64,000 bases of DNA from Branchiostoma lanceolatum (GCF_035083965.1 NC_089730.1:19758742-19822741); one strand, 5' to 3'. Positions 35,701 through 58,403 are shown, counted from the stretch's first letter. The notes: a model not told the origin generated them from the sequence alone. Numbers and translations are program-made.

Positions 35701-38120
35701 TGAATTACCAACACACCAAAAATAGACTTCACAAATGTTTGACTCTCATCAGCTCCAGTCTTTGTCAAGCAAGGAATGAGCAATCCAGATGAATTTCATT
35801 TTCAGATGTAACAAATTTGGATTGATTTTATCATTTTTACATGAAGTATTACTTATATCTTCTAATGATTCTTGTATCATCTGTTTGGTGGGTGATCTCC
35901 GTTATCCTAGACTGATACCTTTTTTCAGCTTTCATTCTGCACAGATACACCAGCTCAATACGACAGACCCAGTCTTTGTCAATGAATTAGCAATCCAGAT
36001 GAACTTTAACAAATGCGGATTAGTTTTATTCTTTTTACATGAAATATTCCTTATATCGTGGATTGATTGCACAGATACACTAACTAAATCAAACAGACCT
36101 GTACAACTTGGCGCTCAGCTGCAGCATCTGCACGTTAGTGATGGTGGTTTTCTGATCGTAGAACCAGTACCCGCCTGGAAATGTACCAATTCATGCCAGT
36201 GACGGTACGTTTTTTGTCGAATTTTCATTGTTTAGAAGTTGCAATTTACACAAGATGCCTATCACATCTTGAATTCACTTCAGCGTGCTTCGTGATGTAA
36301 ACGTAAACTGGCCAAATGATTATCGAAATTGATGTGCAATGCATTGGTGATAACGGTAAAAGTTCATGCGAATTTGTTTATTTATTTCTGTATTCTTTAG
36401 CCAGGTTCAGTGACTATCTACTGCTTTACAGTGCTGTACTGGACATATACATGAATGAAAAGCTTCTAGCTACGTGTTTACCTCCGCAGGCTCCCGTGTG
36501 GTCCCAGCCGTACTGGTAGTTCCAGTCGTGAATCTGCTTCGCCAAGGTCAGGAAATCCTCGTCACCGAGAACCTGGAACAGATTTTCTGACATTTTGATA
36601 TTGGATGCACAAGTCCTTGCTTCTTACAGACTTAGTTGGATTGAACTGCAAATGTTTCAACCTCGGTTGGAAAAAATGTCAGCTTTCAGGGACTGTCTTT
36701 TTCGATGTTGCCAAGGATGAATTTACTTGCTAATCATTGCTATATCATATTGTATGAAAATATCCCGAGTGCCATTGTTGTTGGTTTGCTGGGGCTCCTA
36801 TAGTCTCCCCTAACTTTCAGTCGCTATGGGAGAGTATTGGAGCCCCGGTAACCTAACTAGGACGACACCAAGGCTAGTTTGGAAATAAATGTTAAACAGA
36901 AACGATTTTTTTTCTTCAAATTTTAAAGTCGTTGAAGAAATTATACATTCAGAAAAGTTCACCTCATATATCCTGAGGTAGCTGAGAGCGAACCACGCCA
37001 TGTCGTCATAGGAAGGAGCGGGCGCGTAGGCCAGTTCCAGGTCGTACATTTGACGTAGGGACGACTTCAGACAGGTCTGGTATCTAATCGAATACAAACC
37101 AACAAAGCAGACAACCATTCTGATTAAAACTTTCGAATAAAAAGGTCGAAACCGGGAATTGATTTTGGTGTCTAAGCCGTCCTCCCTCTGATGCCCAGTC
37201 GACTAAATACCATGTTTGAACACTCAATTGAACTTGATTCATATCCATTAAATTCAATGCTATAGCTTTCGTTTACACAAATACGGATATACCAGTACGT
37301 CTGGTGATCAGCAATGTGGTGATCCAATATCAATGACAAAAAGAAATTACTTTCCTAGTTACCTGGTGTGATTGCCGTAGTACATGAAGTTTGCGAACGT
37401 CTCCAAAACCGCTCCGTTTTGCCAGAACCCATCAAAACCGTTCCAAACCTTTAAAGCAAAGTAGGTCATTTTTTAAAGCATAATGAGTATGCATATAGGT
37501 TTAAAAGAGGTGCTTGGATGGCCAACTTGAAATGTATTGACATATACAAAAAAGACCATGTGCATTCTCGATATGCAAAGGCACTTGAAGGTGCTGGAAA
37601 CTGCCAACAGACTTGTAACCTTGTAGGTATTGTTAACTACTAGTCCCTACCTCCCACATTGGGAAGAATCTTGGGTTCACGTTTTTGTTGCAATATACAA
37701 AGATACATATAATACACAGTGGTGTCGTGCTCAAGCATATTGCTTATGTTAACGGCACCACATGACAGACCTTCCATTTGGCATGGGTTCACATTTGGTG
37801 CAGGGCCACTAGTCACTAATCTCCAAGCAGATCTAACGGTGGCAAAGACAGTATCCAACTGGCAAAAGAAGTATACCAGTTGGATAGATATTCGCCAGCG
37901 TTGGATCTGCTTGGAGATTAACTACCTGATAGCTGAAGAGCCCGGATATGGGTGACGGGAACCAGTTCCGCTGCAGTGCCAGCTGCGTCCGGCAGGCCCA
38001 CAGCGCCGTGGAGGAGTTACCGAACATCTCAGCCGTGCAGTCTTCTGGCGTGGGCGCTGAGGACGCCAAGCTCGCCAGAACAAGCGCCAGGCAGATCCAC
38101 AGCCCTCCTGCAGCCGCCAT
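32758..38120 (-). CDS. Secreted glycoside hydrolase family 76 protein with Cys-rich tail, ten exons
   Basis: Family GH76 contains alpha-1,6-mannanases of bacteria and the fungal Dfg5/Dcw1 wall proteins. Exons (descending): 38120-37926, 37448-37363, 37083-36963, 36572-36482, 36174-36099, 35575-35485, 34981-34747, 34086-33996, 33638-33497, 32973-32758. Sum 1344 nt, i.e. 447 residues, unbroken. Residues 1-23 form a signal peptide. VWNGFDGFWQNG and SYDDMAWFALSYL (residues 118-130) match the family; the Asp pair D120-D121 is at the expected catalytic site. GGYWFYDQ and FNSGVLVGGLVEMY are further family landmarks. The last exon ends in a Cys-rich tail with the spacing CPxGxPCC...CC...KC..GVC, partly granulin-like. 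Activity is likely outside the cell or in the gut. The start could also be the in-frame ATG at 38153. Confidence 0.85.
33029..33110 (+). repeat. SINE head fragment, GH76 intron 9
   Basis: TAGTCCAGTGGTTAGCAAC resembles a pol III A box, and an ATTCGAA-type B-box relic follows about 60 bp on. Degraded. Confidence 0.35.
36791..36846. repeat. Short foldback repeat, GH76 intron 3
   Basis: GGGGCTCCTATAGTCTCCC (36791-36809) and GGGAGAGTATTGGAGCCCC (36828-36846) are inverted repeats with two mismatches and an 18-nt loop. Confidence 0.8.
37817..37920. repeat. Hairpin MITE beside the GH76 exon 1 donor
   Basis: TAATCTCCAAGCAGATC and its inverted partner GATCTGCTTGGAGATTA extend to arms of about 27 bp with TA at the edges. 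It belongs to the CTCCAAGCAGA family also seen near 8179, 52147, 63168 and 63366. On the minus strand it begins five bases after the GT of intron 1 (exon 1 ends at 37926). Confidence 0.85.
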
Positions 38121-39448
38121 GTTTCTCCTGACCTTTGGAGCGTCACCTTGCACCGTTTACCTTTACAGGTGTCAAAGGTTGTTTGTTCGACTGAGATCTC
38201 TCGCGATCAGCTCAAGGACGTGTTCGATTCAGGGAGACTTTTTTTTGGGGGGGGGGGCGAACGGGCTTTCGACAGCGATTTTCTCCTGGGATGATAAGTA
38301 TATCATGGCTTAAGAACGTGCGTCCTATCGGCTGTATGGCTATTCCTGTAGATTAGAATTGCATGCAGGTGTTAAAGGTTGTTTGTTCGACTGAAATCTC
38401 TCGTGATCAGCTCAAGAACGCGTTCGATTTAGGGGACAAAAATCTTGTTCCCGGGCGGGTGGACACCGGCCCGATCGCGATTTTCTTGTAGAATGATACG
38501 TGTCATTCGTACGTTCTATTGCCCATAAAGTTAATTCTATTTACCTAGAATTACATGATCGATAAAAGTTCCTATCACTTAAAGGTTAAAGTCTGACGGA
38601 TGGACAGTATACATGGTAAAAGTGGAAACCCGACATACAAACATGTAGCCTTGTGTCATTTATTCATCAAAATCGTTAATATACGTGTATTGTATTTGTC
38701 GTTTCACTAGTGCTGGTGCACCATCGCCGTGTAAAGCATCAACACATCTTTTTATATAATCGTAGTCCTTAACACATAATACATTGACAAGACTACCGTA
38801 AAGTTTTAAAATTAGTCCCGCTATTCTGTTACTATTCGATCTTCCTTGAAATTATGTAAAATAGAAATGTCTTACTTTTGCAACATTTACTCAAATAATT
38901 CGTATACTTACAATGCAACGAGGCATCAATGCAATCATAAAGTACATGGCTTTCCTATGGCGGTGCTGTTTGAGTAAATCGCACAATGAGGTATAGTGGC
39001 ATTTCAATCCATTGTGAAAAAAAACAAAACATAACACGCCGGGCACAGTAAAAGTACATTTGGTTCATCTCTATCCAACAATGTGCACACCGGCTGCTTT
39101 TTATAGATGAAGATCGTTCCTCAAGTGGGCCTGATCCTGATAATGTCCTTAAGTAATTAGAAGTAGGACCGCCCCCCCCCCCCACACACACACACATACA
39201 CTCCCCCTCCCCTTACGTAGACGTTCTCCTTGAGTGAGTAAGTGTATCTGTGTCACCTCTGTACCACACCCCCTAAACCACACCCCTTCCCCTTACTCTA
39301 CCCCCCCTCCCCTCACGCCGGCCTGATCCTCATGACGCTGCCCTTGAGTGAGTACGTGTAGCCGTGCCACGTACCACCCCCCCCCCCCCCCACACACACA
39401 CACACTGCATCAACGATTCCGCCTAAACCCCTCACTCTACCCCTCCCC
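38121..39448. other. GH76 5' flank with tandem duplication
   Basis: About 75 bp at 38166-38245 (AAAGGTTGTTTGTTCGACTG) is repeated at 38365-38440, with weaker similarity beyond, as a duplication of about 199 bp next to the presumed promoter. G/C homopolymers occur at 38246-38260, 39171-39184 and 39376-39390. 39216-39376 holds copies of the last exon of the neighbouring fibrinogen-related gene. No gene in between. Confidence 0.7.
39216..39376 (-). repeat. Partial copies of the fibrinogen-related gene's last exon
   Basis: 39318-39372 repeats the final coding stretch of the terminal exon (39449-39504): GATCCTCATGACGCTGCCCT, TTGAGTGAGTACGTGTAGCC. A weaker copy (CTTGAGTGAGTAAGTGTATC) lies at 39228-39250. 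Each is followed by a C-rich tract. Confidence 0.8.
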
Positions 39449-50707
<11,259 letters not shown>

Positions 50708-52883
50708 CGTGACCGCAAATGACCTCAGCCTATCCGTCTTGAAAACCTTCTCGCACTGAAAAACGCGCGGCTATCTGTGGTGTCATCTTGTTCGACGTCT
50801 GTTTTCTCCCGGCAACCGAAGTAAACCGTGCCGCGACTCGGGGCGGCTATGGGAAGGCGTTGGCATTTATTGGAGTAAATTTGAGCGGAAGCGGTGGAGA
50901 GAGAGGTTGTTTTTCAGGAAGCGATACAGAGTAATGAGGTGACTGATTGTTTGATGTATGCATCGGTTGCGTAACAGGAACTGTCAGGAACCAGTGATAA
51001 CTTAATTGGACAACAATTGTACAAGGTACAAAATATGGCTGGTACAGAACTACAGTTCTATATACATGTGTATTTAAGGGCTAATCTACCTAATACACGA
51101 GTGTATAGTATGGGTTTCGAACGGGTTCTTACAATCATTGGAGGAATTTCTATCAATACATTATTTTATATTATTCCTATTTATACCATGCAGGGGTTGT
51201 CACATGTCAATATGTACCTAAGTTTGCTATTCATCTAAGTCCATTGAAATACATCCTGGTATATAAGCCTTGTGTACAATGAAGTACGTACATGTAATAT
51301 TAAAATATTTGGGTCATACCATCAAGAAGTGATATTCGTTTTCAATTAGCTCTGGACAAAATGAACAAACCCTCTGGTCGATAGGATTTTTTGGAATTTC
51401 CCGGTTTCTATTCTTAATTTGATAAATGTATTGTCCTGAACATTCATGATATTGAAAACAACCCAGGGAACTTCGACAAGAAAACAACACTCGTCCCCAT
51501 TTCCGCGATTTGACTACCCGTCCCCATTTCCGCGATTTGACTACACGGCCCTCAAAAGTGATGTTTTACACGTGCATTATAGAAATAAAGTTTCCAAACT
51601 TTTGTGTAAGGTGTAACATGTAGCGATACAAACTTAAGGTGCTGTTACTATTGCATTTGTATTTCAACTACTCCCAATAGATTTCTTTTTGGGAATAACG
51701 TCCATAAGTTGACATTTAACAGTGAAAGCGAGTATATCTAGAAATAATTTACTTGCGGCGTCCGACAAAAACTCCTAAAACACGTCAAAAACCAGCCGGA
51801 TCCACTCCTCTACTCGGAGAGAAACAGAATTTATCTATTTTGACTTTGTTACGAAAAGTCACTTGGAAATAGCTTAGCTAATTTAATTTAAGGTTTTTAG
51901 CCTTCCATCGTTGTCACAGTCAACACTTTCCTCCTTTGCCCCAAGACGTGGCGTTACCTACATGTGCGTTTGTCATTCTTTGTCCCAACAATTACGTATA
52001 TTTCAATTATCGAGTTCTCGCTAGTTTACCCAGACATCCGGTCCACCGTGGTTTAGACGAGCTCTCTTCGGGACAGAGGGTGGTCTCTACCGCCGGTGTC
52101 GTCTTTGGCACCCGGTAGTAGTTCACGCGGTAGCCTAAAACTTCTATTGTCCAAGCAGAGGTTTCATTAGATTTGATTAACAAAGTACAGTCAGGACTAC
52201 TCAACTAGCCGAAGGCTAATACAAAGGGTCAGCCCTGGGGACAATATTCAAAATTCAATACACAGAGGTTCGGCTCCGACTCGCCGTGTTTTAGGCAAAT
52301 GTATTGCACAGAAATGCGGACTTTGAAATCTCAAATAATTTCGTGAATCTTCTTACGCAGTATATACGACGGTCAAAGAAAAGAAAAAGCATGAGACGAT
52401 ATCCTGCAACAAAATTCATAGCTAGTAGTGACCGACATACGGTTTTATCTCGACTGCTAGAGGGAAACTGGTAATCAGGATCCATTGCACAATATCTCAC
52501 CTTTGACCCGCCGTTCTATTTGTCCGCCATTTTGATTCGGGAAACAGCTGATCACCATATAATTTTTATTTCTGACGTTATGTTTTATATCTACATAATT
52601 TGACGCTATATTGATTAGACAACATTATCAACCAACAGGTAAGACCTTTATAAGCTGTACCAACGTCTTGTAGGAGGAAATACAGAACGTTTGTGAGCTA
52701 TGTTATTTTGTGTCAGCCTGAGGGGTAGGGGGGCAGATGTTTATTTTTCGTATCCTTTCACCTAGCTATGTATCAGGACAACTCGGCCCCTAGTCAATCA
52801 GGACAAATTATTTGGCTCATACTCAGGACGTCCTGGGTTTGGGTTAAGGTTCAAATTAGGGTTAGAATTCTTGTTATACTTAA
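50708..52883. other. Intergenic region upstream of the FReD gene
   Basis: It contains a 28-bp direct duplication at about 51488-51545 (CGTCCCCATTTCCGCGATTT). A MITE fragment lies at 51769-51826 (ACACGTCAAAAACCAGC, related to 63168-63325), and a TCCAAGCAGAGG end near 52147. I see no gene. Confidence 0.6.
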
Positions 52884-54741
52884 CCCCCTTAACCCGGGGA
52901 GCCAGAATTCTGGCTTCACGCTTAAACCCGGGAGGCCGAATTTTCGGCTCAGTTTAAATCTCACGAGAAATCATATGCCCCAACAGGGAATCAACCAATC
53001 AAAAAGCTTCTAACTAGTGGAATCAACCAATCAGAAGATAGTAACCTATGGGGCCTTGTTTCCTTACGTCATTTTGAGTTTTTTGAGGGAGATTTTGAGT
53101 GGAGATTTTGCACGTCGATCGAGCAAAAATGTCAGGGTCGGAGGGTCATTTGGAAGACGGGGACACAAGTGGGGATTCCAGTGAGGACTCCTGGGATTCT
53201 GAGGAACACAATGAAGGTAAATAACTTATGTTTTGGTTGCAAATTGGGATATCTAGGTCAAATTATTCAGGGCTCAGAGGTCCTGGGCCCCACGTGGTTG
53301 AAAAGAGAAGTTCCTTTGTTTTTGCTGTGGCCTTATTAGCACAGTGTCAGGCCTCAGACTGACAACAACAGCTGTTACATGGCATGAGTCCCTTTCTACA
53401 CTATTCTGTGTTTATGTCTGTGTCAGGATGTTGGTCCTAGATGTGCATGATGATTTGATTTTGATTTTGAAATGCATTTCGGAGTAGATAACTGTTCAAG
53501 TAGATGTGGGGAGGGGGGGGGGGGCAGCATATAATGGTGGGCGTGGCACTGACTTCTGAGGGTTCATCAACACTGAACTTTGTGAAGTTATTTCATATTA
53601 CTCAGGTCTTTTTTTAGTTTTGTTTAATATTGTCAGTTTTATATACTCAAGCACAGTATTTTGTCTTGAATTACGAAGCTGAATATGAATATAATCACTT
53701 GATAGTTGAACATTTTTATATCCGTTAGTTTTTTTTTCTTCAGTTTTTCAGAAAGCAGCAATTAATTCTTTTATCGTACAATACACAATAGATTCATATG
53801 ATTGTATCTATACTTATTATGTTTATTTTGTTCTCTCCCTAGGGTCTATCAGTCACAACAGCTCTAGTGAATCCAGCAGTGACAGCAGTTGTGACACTAG
53901 TGATGAAGATGATGAAATGGGCGATGCATTACCAGCATTGCATACGTATACATATAAATGTGTATATATACATAGTAGAGGTGTAGTTGATTGCTTCTGC
54001 AGAGATTTTGTGTAGTACAGGTGTAGTTGATTGCTTCTGCAAAGACATTGTTGTCCCTGGACATCCCTGGACAAACTTTTTCATTGGTGTGACATTGTTT
54101 TTTCAGTGTTTTTTCAGTTTTCCGTATAGTCTCTGAAGGTAATCAAATGACTTTTTCTGCCAACAGATTAATGCTATGATGTTTGTTTTACTTCTATTGG
54201 AAAGAGCAGTCTGAGAGCTTTCTAGCAATATATAGTTTTCCTAGTCTTCTCTTTACATAAGAGCTGTATAAATGGTAAACCAAAAGTTCATGTTAACATC
54301 TGCAAACTCCAGAATTGAAGTCAGTATTCTGGTATAAAAAAAAATCCGTTGTAATTGTCAACCAATAGTGAAACTACCAGCATACCAGCATTGTATATAT
54401 ATAGTTAAGTACTTCTGCAGAGTTTTATGGTAAAGGGAAAGCATTTTTGCCCCTGGACAGACCTTTGCATTTGTGAGACTTTTTTTTTCCAGTTTTTCGT
54501 ATTGTTTCTGGGGGTACTCAAATGGCTATTACTGCCATCAGATTGATGCTATGATGTTTGTTTTACTTGCATTAAACAGAGCAGTCTGAGAGCTTTACAG
54601 CAATATATAGTTTTCCTAGTCTACTCTTTATATAAGATCTATATTAATGTTAAACAAAAAGTACACATTGACACCGGTCAAGCCTGGAATTATAGCCAGT
54701 ATTCTGGACTACGGAAAAAATTTTATCCAGTGTCAAGGGGG
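52884..54741 (+). mobile_element. piggyBac-like element, internally deleted (1858 bp)
   Basis: Flanked by TTAA (52880-52883 and 54742-54745). Ends CCCCCTTAACCC and, inverted, CCCCCTTGACAC give a terminal repeat of about 12 bp, as in piggyBac. Two exons remain, 53129-53216 and 53843-54015, encoding MSGSEGHLEDGDTSGDSSED..., an acidic Ser-rich stretch ending DTSDEDDEMGD. This resembles piggyBac transposase N-termini. No catalytic domain is left. The second half is a tandem duplication. Confidence 0.8.
53950..54725 (+). repeat. Tandem duplication of about 370 bp inside the piggyBac-like element
   Basis: 53950-54350 and 54380-54725 share ATGCTATGATGTTTGTTTTA, AGCAATATATAGTTTTCCTA and CAGTATTCTGG in the same order, about 85 percent alike by eye. 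Confidence 0.85.
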
Positions 54742-54776
54742 TTAAAGGGGTTATAGGGTAATACTCAAGGGTTAGA

Positions 54777-54890
54777 CCAAGGACATTATAATGTCCTTGG
54801 GTAGACTTAGAGTATTTGCTTGTATATTACAATGTATAACTGTTATACATGTAGGAAAACACCGATATACAATGTAATGTACAAGCAAAT
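54777..54890. repeat. Palindrome and foldback pair
   Basis: 54777-54800 is a perfect 24-bp palindrome centred on CATTATAATG. It is followed by 25-bp inverted arms (54814-54838, 54866-54890; ATTTGCTTGTAYATTAC) with two mismatches and a 27-nt loop. Confidence 0.85.
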
Positions 54891-55105
54891 ACATCCTCCC
54901 CGTAGTGGTCGCAATCACAATTACAGATCACAATATTCAATGTATTTATCTTGTTTTATTAATCTTTATTAGGGTGGTCATAGGATTAGCAATATTAGTT
55001 GGTGTATTGTGATCGTATAAACCTGCCCGAATATTCAGCTTGTACTCTTCAGGACAAACCTGGTGTGTTATGCCTTGAAGCTGTTGATTTACTGGGTATG
55101 CAATA

Positions 55106-55970
55106 GGGCGTATTCAGTCACGTGACCCTCCCCCTAGCAACGAGCACTGGCGGCCATGTTGGTGCTCACTTGATAGTGGAGCCCTATGGAACTCTCCGTA
55201 TAAATAGCAGATGTTTTCTACGCCATTCACAATTTCCCTTCGAAACGTTTTGTCTCATAATCATGGTGTTTGCCTCGTGGTCAGATGTTGGATTGGGACT
55301 GATAAAGCACACACTGATCGGGTAACAGTAAGATTGGTTTGGCGTTTCTAGTGTAGGTGAGGGAACATACGAAGGGACTAACGACTGAAACAAAAGTGGA
55401 TTTCTGACATACGAACAGCGGATCTAAATAGTTTAAGTTTGAGAATCAACGTGAGTGTATGGAAACCTTTGTATCTGGTCGAAAAGCAAATTACAGGCCC
55501 GTTGTGTAACACAGTGGCGGCACCGTGTAGCCGTTGCTTGAGATACGTTCGTAAACTGGGGGGTCTTTCAACGTCGAACTTTCCCGATCATAACGTACTC
55601 CCTGTCAACAAAATTTTTCACGACACTCAAGACACTGTACTACGTGGTTGCAGGCCTTGGAACACTTGTATGCTGTGAACTGATTTTATGCGTACTCTGT
55701 AAACAGTTTAGCGGCCATGTTTGTAGGCAGCTGGGGAAAACATTTCCTCGCTCGTCGATAATGGGTCATTTCCAGTAGGTGAAATTGGATTTTTGTAGCG
55801 AAAAGGATGTGAGGCTGGAGACTCTTTGCATATAATAAAACATCGATCAGACGACTTCGCATTCCTTGGAAATTTAGAGACCGTAGGACACCGAGAAACT
55901 TCGCTGCAGGGTGAACACCAACATGGCCGCCCACGGAGGGCAGGGGTGATGACGTCACGTGAATACGCCC
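55106..55970. mobile_element. 865-bp TA-flanked non-autonomous DNA transposon
   Basis: GGGCGTATTC...GAATACGCCC ends, extended by CACGTGAC and GGCGGCCATGTTGGTG in both arms, flanked by TA. Tc1/mariner-type target site. No transposase. Its right end is about 90 bp upstream of the zinc-finger ATG at 56064. Confidence 0.8.
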
Positions 55971-56063
55971 TATACAAACATACAAACAAATGAATAAACA
56001 AACAAGTTAGAAATCTAAGACATTCCATTTTCTAATTGTTCTGTTCCAGTTTGACTTGCAGAT

Positions 56064-58403
56064 ATGGAGGAGAGAAGCACAGTTGTCGTGCATCTACTGG
56101 ACACCTCGTCACCTGTCGTTATAGTGTCCTACTCTTCTCCCACTGAAGATCCTGTGAACGAGATTAACAGCAGAGAGTGTCATGTAACAGACAAGGGGAG
56201 GCAACAGGACAAAGAAGGAGTGAGTCCATGTAAGGAAACCATCACGATAGGCTCTACTCAGCCTGCGAGCAGGGAAAACAGCAGATCTAGATCTAGAGTG
56301 GACCAGACAACAGGCAATGTCAGGCTGCAGCACAAGATAAAAGTGACTCCATTTAAGAAAACCTACACTGTGGACTCTACCCAGCCTTTAGGCAGAATAG
56401 ATGGCAGAGAGGGCCAGACAACAGAGACAGGAAGGCAGCAGCACAAGATAAGAGTGAGTCCATTTAAGAAAACCTACACTGTAGATGCTACCCAGCCTGA
56501 TAGCCAGGCAGACAGCAGATCTAGAGAGGACCAGACAACAGACTCAAGAAGGCAGCAGCACAAGGAAAAGCAGAGTCGTGAGGAAACAGTCAGTGTAGAC
56601 TCTACCCAGCGTGACCACGTTTGTTTCGAGTGCGGATACAGAACAAGACATCTTGCAATCCTTTCTGTACACATGAGAAGGCATACAGGTGAATATCTTT
56701 ACAGCTGTGAAACGTCCGAAAACATTGATTATAATGACGCCAACAGCAGTGAGGACCAGACAACAGACACAGGAAGGCAGCAGGACAAGGAAAAGGAGAG
56801 TCCATGTGAGGAAACCTGCAGTGTAGGCTCTACACAGCCTGTAGAAAGGCGAGATAGCAGAAAGGACCAGGCAACAGACACAACAAGGCAGCAGGAAAAG
56901 GAAAGGCAAAGTCGTGAGGAAACCCACCGTAAAGTCTCTACCCAGCGTGACCATGTTTGTTTCGAGTGCGGATACAGCACGAGTCGTCTTGCAAACCTTT
57001 CTGTACACATGAGAAGTCATACAGGTGAAAACCCTTACAGTTGTGAACTGTCTGAAAAATATGATGACGATGAGGCCAACTGCGAAATGTCTGAAAAAAT
57101 TGACGACAGTAAGGCCAACAGCGACCAAGGGACAGACACAGAATGGCAGCAGGAGGATGAGGATGGAAGTTCGAGCGATGAAACTTTTTCCGAGAACTCT
57201 GTCCAGCCTGAAGAGAAACATAGAGGACGTCAAGACAAGAATGATTCACCACAGCCTAGTACTAGTAGGAAAACTACAGCCATAGAAGACTACCGTTGCA
57301 CACAGTGCAGCTATTCCACAAGAAACGAAAAAATGTTGAAACCACACATGCAGAAACATGACAGGGACAAGCTTAAGCCCCTCATGTGCGACAAGTGTGG
57401 TTACAGAACTGCTTTTAGATGGTCTCTAGACCAACACATGCGTCGACACACCGGCGATAAACCCTACTTGTGTGAAGATTGTGGGTACAGAACAGCTCAG
57501 AAGTCTCGGTTGGTTATACACAAGAGAAGCCATACAGGCGAGAAACCCTACAAATGTGACCAGTGTGACTTCGCCGCCGTAACAAAATGCCGTCTAGATG
57601 ACCACATGGTGAAACACACTGGTGAAAAACGTCTAGCGTGTAAAGAGTGCACATACAGGACTGCTCGTAAGTCTCAGCTGGTGGTTCACATGAGGACACA
57701 TACCGGTGAGAAGCCATACAAATGTGACTGGTGCAACTATTCTGCTACAGGGAAAGGCACTTTAGATAGGCACATGGTTAAACACACCGGTGTAAAACCC
57801 TTCAAATGTGACTTATGTGACTATTCTGCTGCCCAGAAATTCAGGCTAAATCAACACATGACGAAACACACTAGTACTGGAACGAGACAACTAGTACTGG
57901 CGAGAGACCCTACAAATACTGGTACTACAAAGACTAGTACTGGTGAGAGACCCTACAAATGTGACCAGTGTGACTATTCTGCCACCGAGAAAAGGTATCT
58001 AAACCAACACAAGCTGAAGCACAGTAGTGAAAAACCCTTCATGTGTGAGGAGTGCGGTTACACAACACGTTACAAGCATCAACTCTCAGTTCACAAGAGA
58101 AAACACACGGGAGAAAAACGCTACAAATGCGACCTTTGTGACTATTCCGGTGCTCGGAAACAGAACTTAGACCAACACATGGCCAAGCACACCGGTGAGA
58201 AACCCTTCGTATGCGGGAAGTGTGGGTACAGGACAGCTGACAAGTATTACCTAAGAAAGCATGAGGCCAAAAAACATAGCATTAAACGACAAGATGCTAA
58301 GCAAGAGAAGAAAAACAAGAGTGCCTTTCAGCGCTTGCCTACAGCACAGGAAACCCTTGAAGCTTGTCAGATTATTGTGGAACCTCATGAGCCGCCAATG
58401 TGA
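56064..58403 (+). CDS. C2H2 zinc-finger protein, 779 aa, 13 fingers
   Basis: Probable nuclear DNA-binding regulator. One long coding exon; a splice acceptor just before the ATG (ag at 56048 or 56060) implies a 5' UTR exon upstream. Residues about 30-400 consist of degenerate repeats (DQTTDTGRQQDKEKESP, ETCSVGSTQP) interrupted by two lone fingers at about 186 and 299. Then comes one finger at about 412 and an array of ten from about 442 to 736, joined by TGEKPYKC-type linkers. The seventh linker is expanded by a local duplication (57867-57950). There is no KRAB, BTB or SCAN domain. Polyadenylation signal AATAAA at 59053-59058. Target unknown; an orthologue name is not supportable. Confidence 0.9.
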   Translation: MEERSTVVVHLLDTSSPVVIVSYSSPTEDPVNEINSRECHVTDKGRQQDKEGVSPCKETITIGSTQPASRENSRSRSRVDQTTGNVRLQHKIKVTPFKKTYTVDSTQPLGRIDGREGQTTETGRQQHKIRVSPFKKTYTVDATQPDSQADSRSREDQTTDSRRQQHKEKQSREETVSVDSTQRDHVCFECGYRTRHLAILSVHMRRHTGEYLYSCETSENIDYNDANSSEDQTTDTGRQQDKEKESPCEETCSVGSTQPVERRDSRKDQATDTTRQQEKERQSREETHRKVSTQRDHVCFECGYSTSRLANLSVHMRSHTGENPYSCELSEKYDDDEANCEMSEKIDDSKANSDQGTDTEWQQEDEDGSSSDETFSENSVQPEEKHRGRQDKNDSPQPSTSRKTTAIEDYRCTQCSYSTRNEKMLKPHMQKHDRDKLKPLMCDKCGYRTAFRWSLDQHMRRHTGDKPYLCEDCGYRTAQKSRLVIHKRSHTGEKPYKCDQCDFAAVTKCRLDDHMVKHTGEKRLACKECTYRTARKSQLVVHMRTHTGEKPYKCDWCNYSATGKGTLDRHMVKHTGVKPFKCDLCDYSAAQKFRLNQHMTKHTSTGTRQLVLARDPTNTGTTKTSTGERPYKCDQCDYSATEKRYLNQHKLKHSSEKPFMCEECGYTTRYKHQLSVHKRKHTGEKRYKCDLCDYSGARKQNLDQHMAKHTGEKPFVCGKCGYRTADKYYLRKHEAKKHSIKRQDAKQEKKNKSAFQRLPTAQETLEACQIIVEPHEPPM

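Noticed and set aside
56544-57233. 229-codon open frame on the minus strand inside the first zinc-finger gene
   Set aside because: Antisense shadow of a repetitive coding exon; the plus-strand frame has clear zinc fingers.
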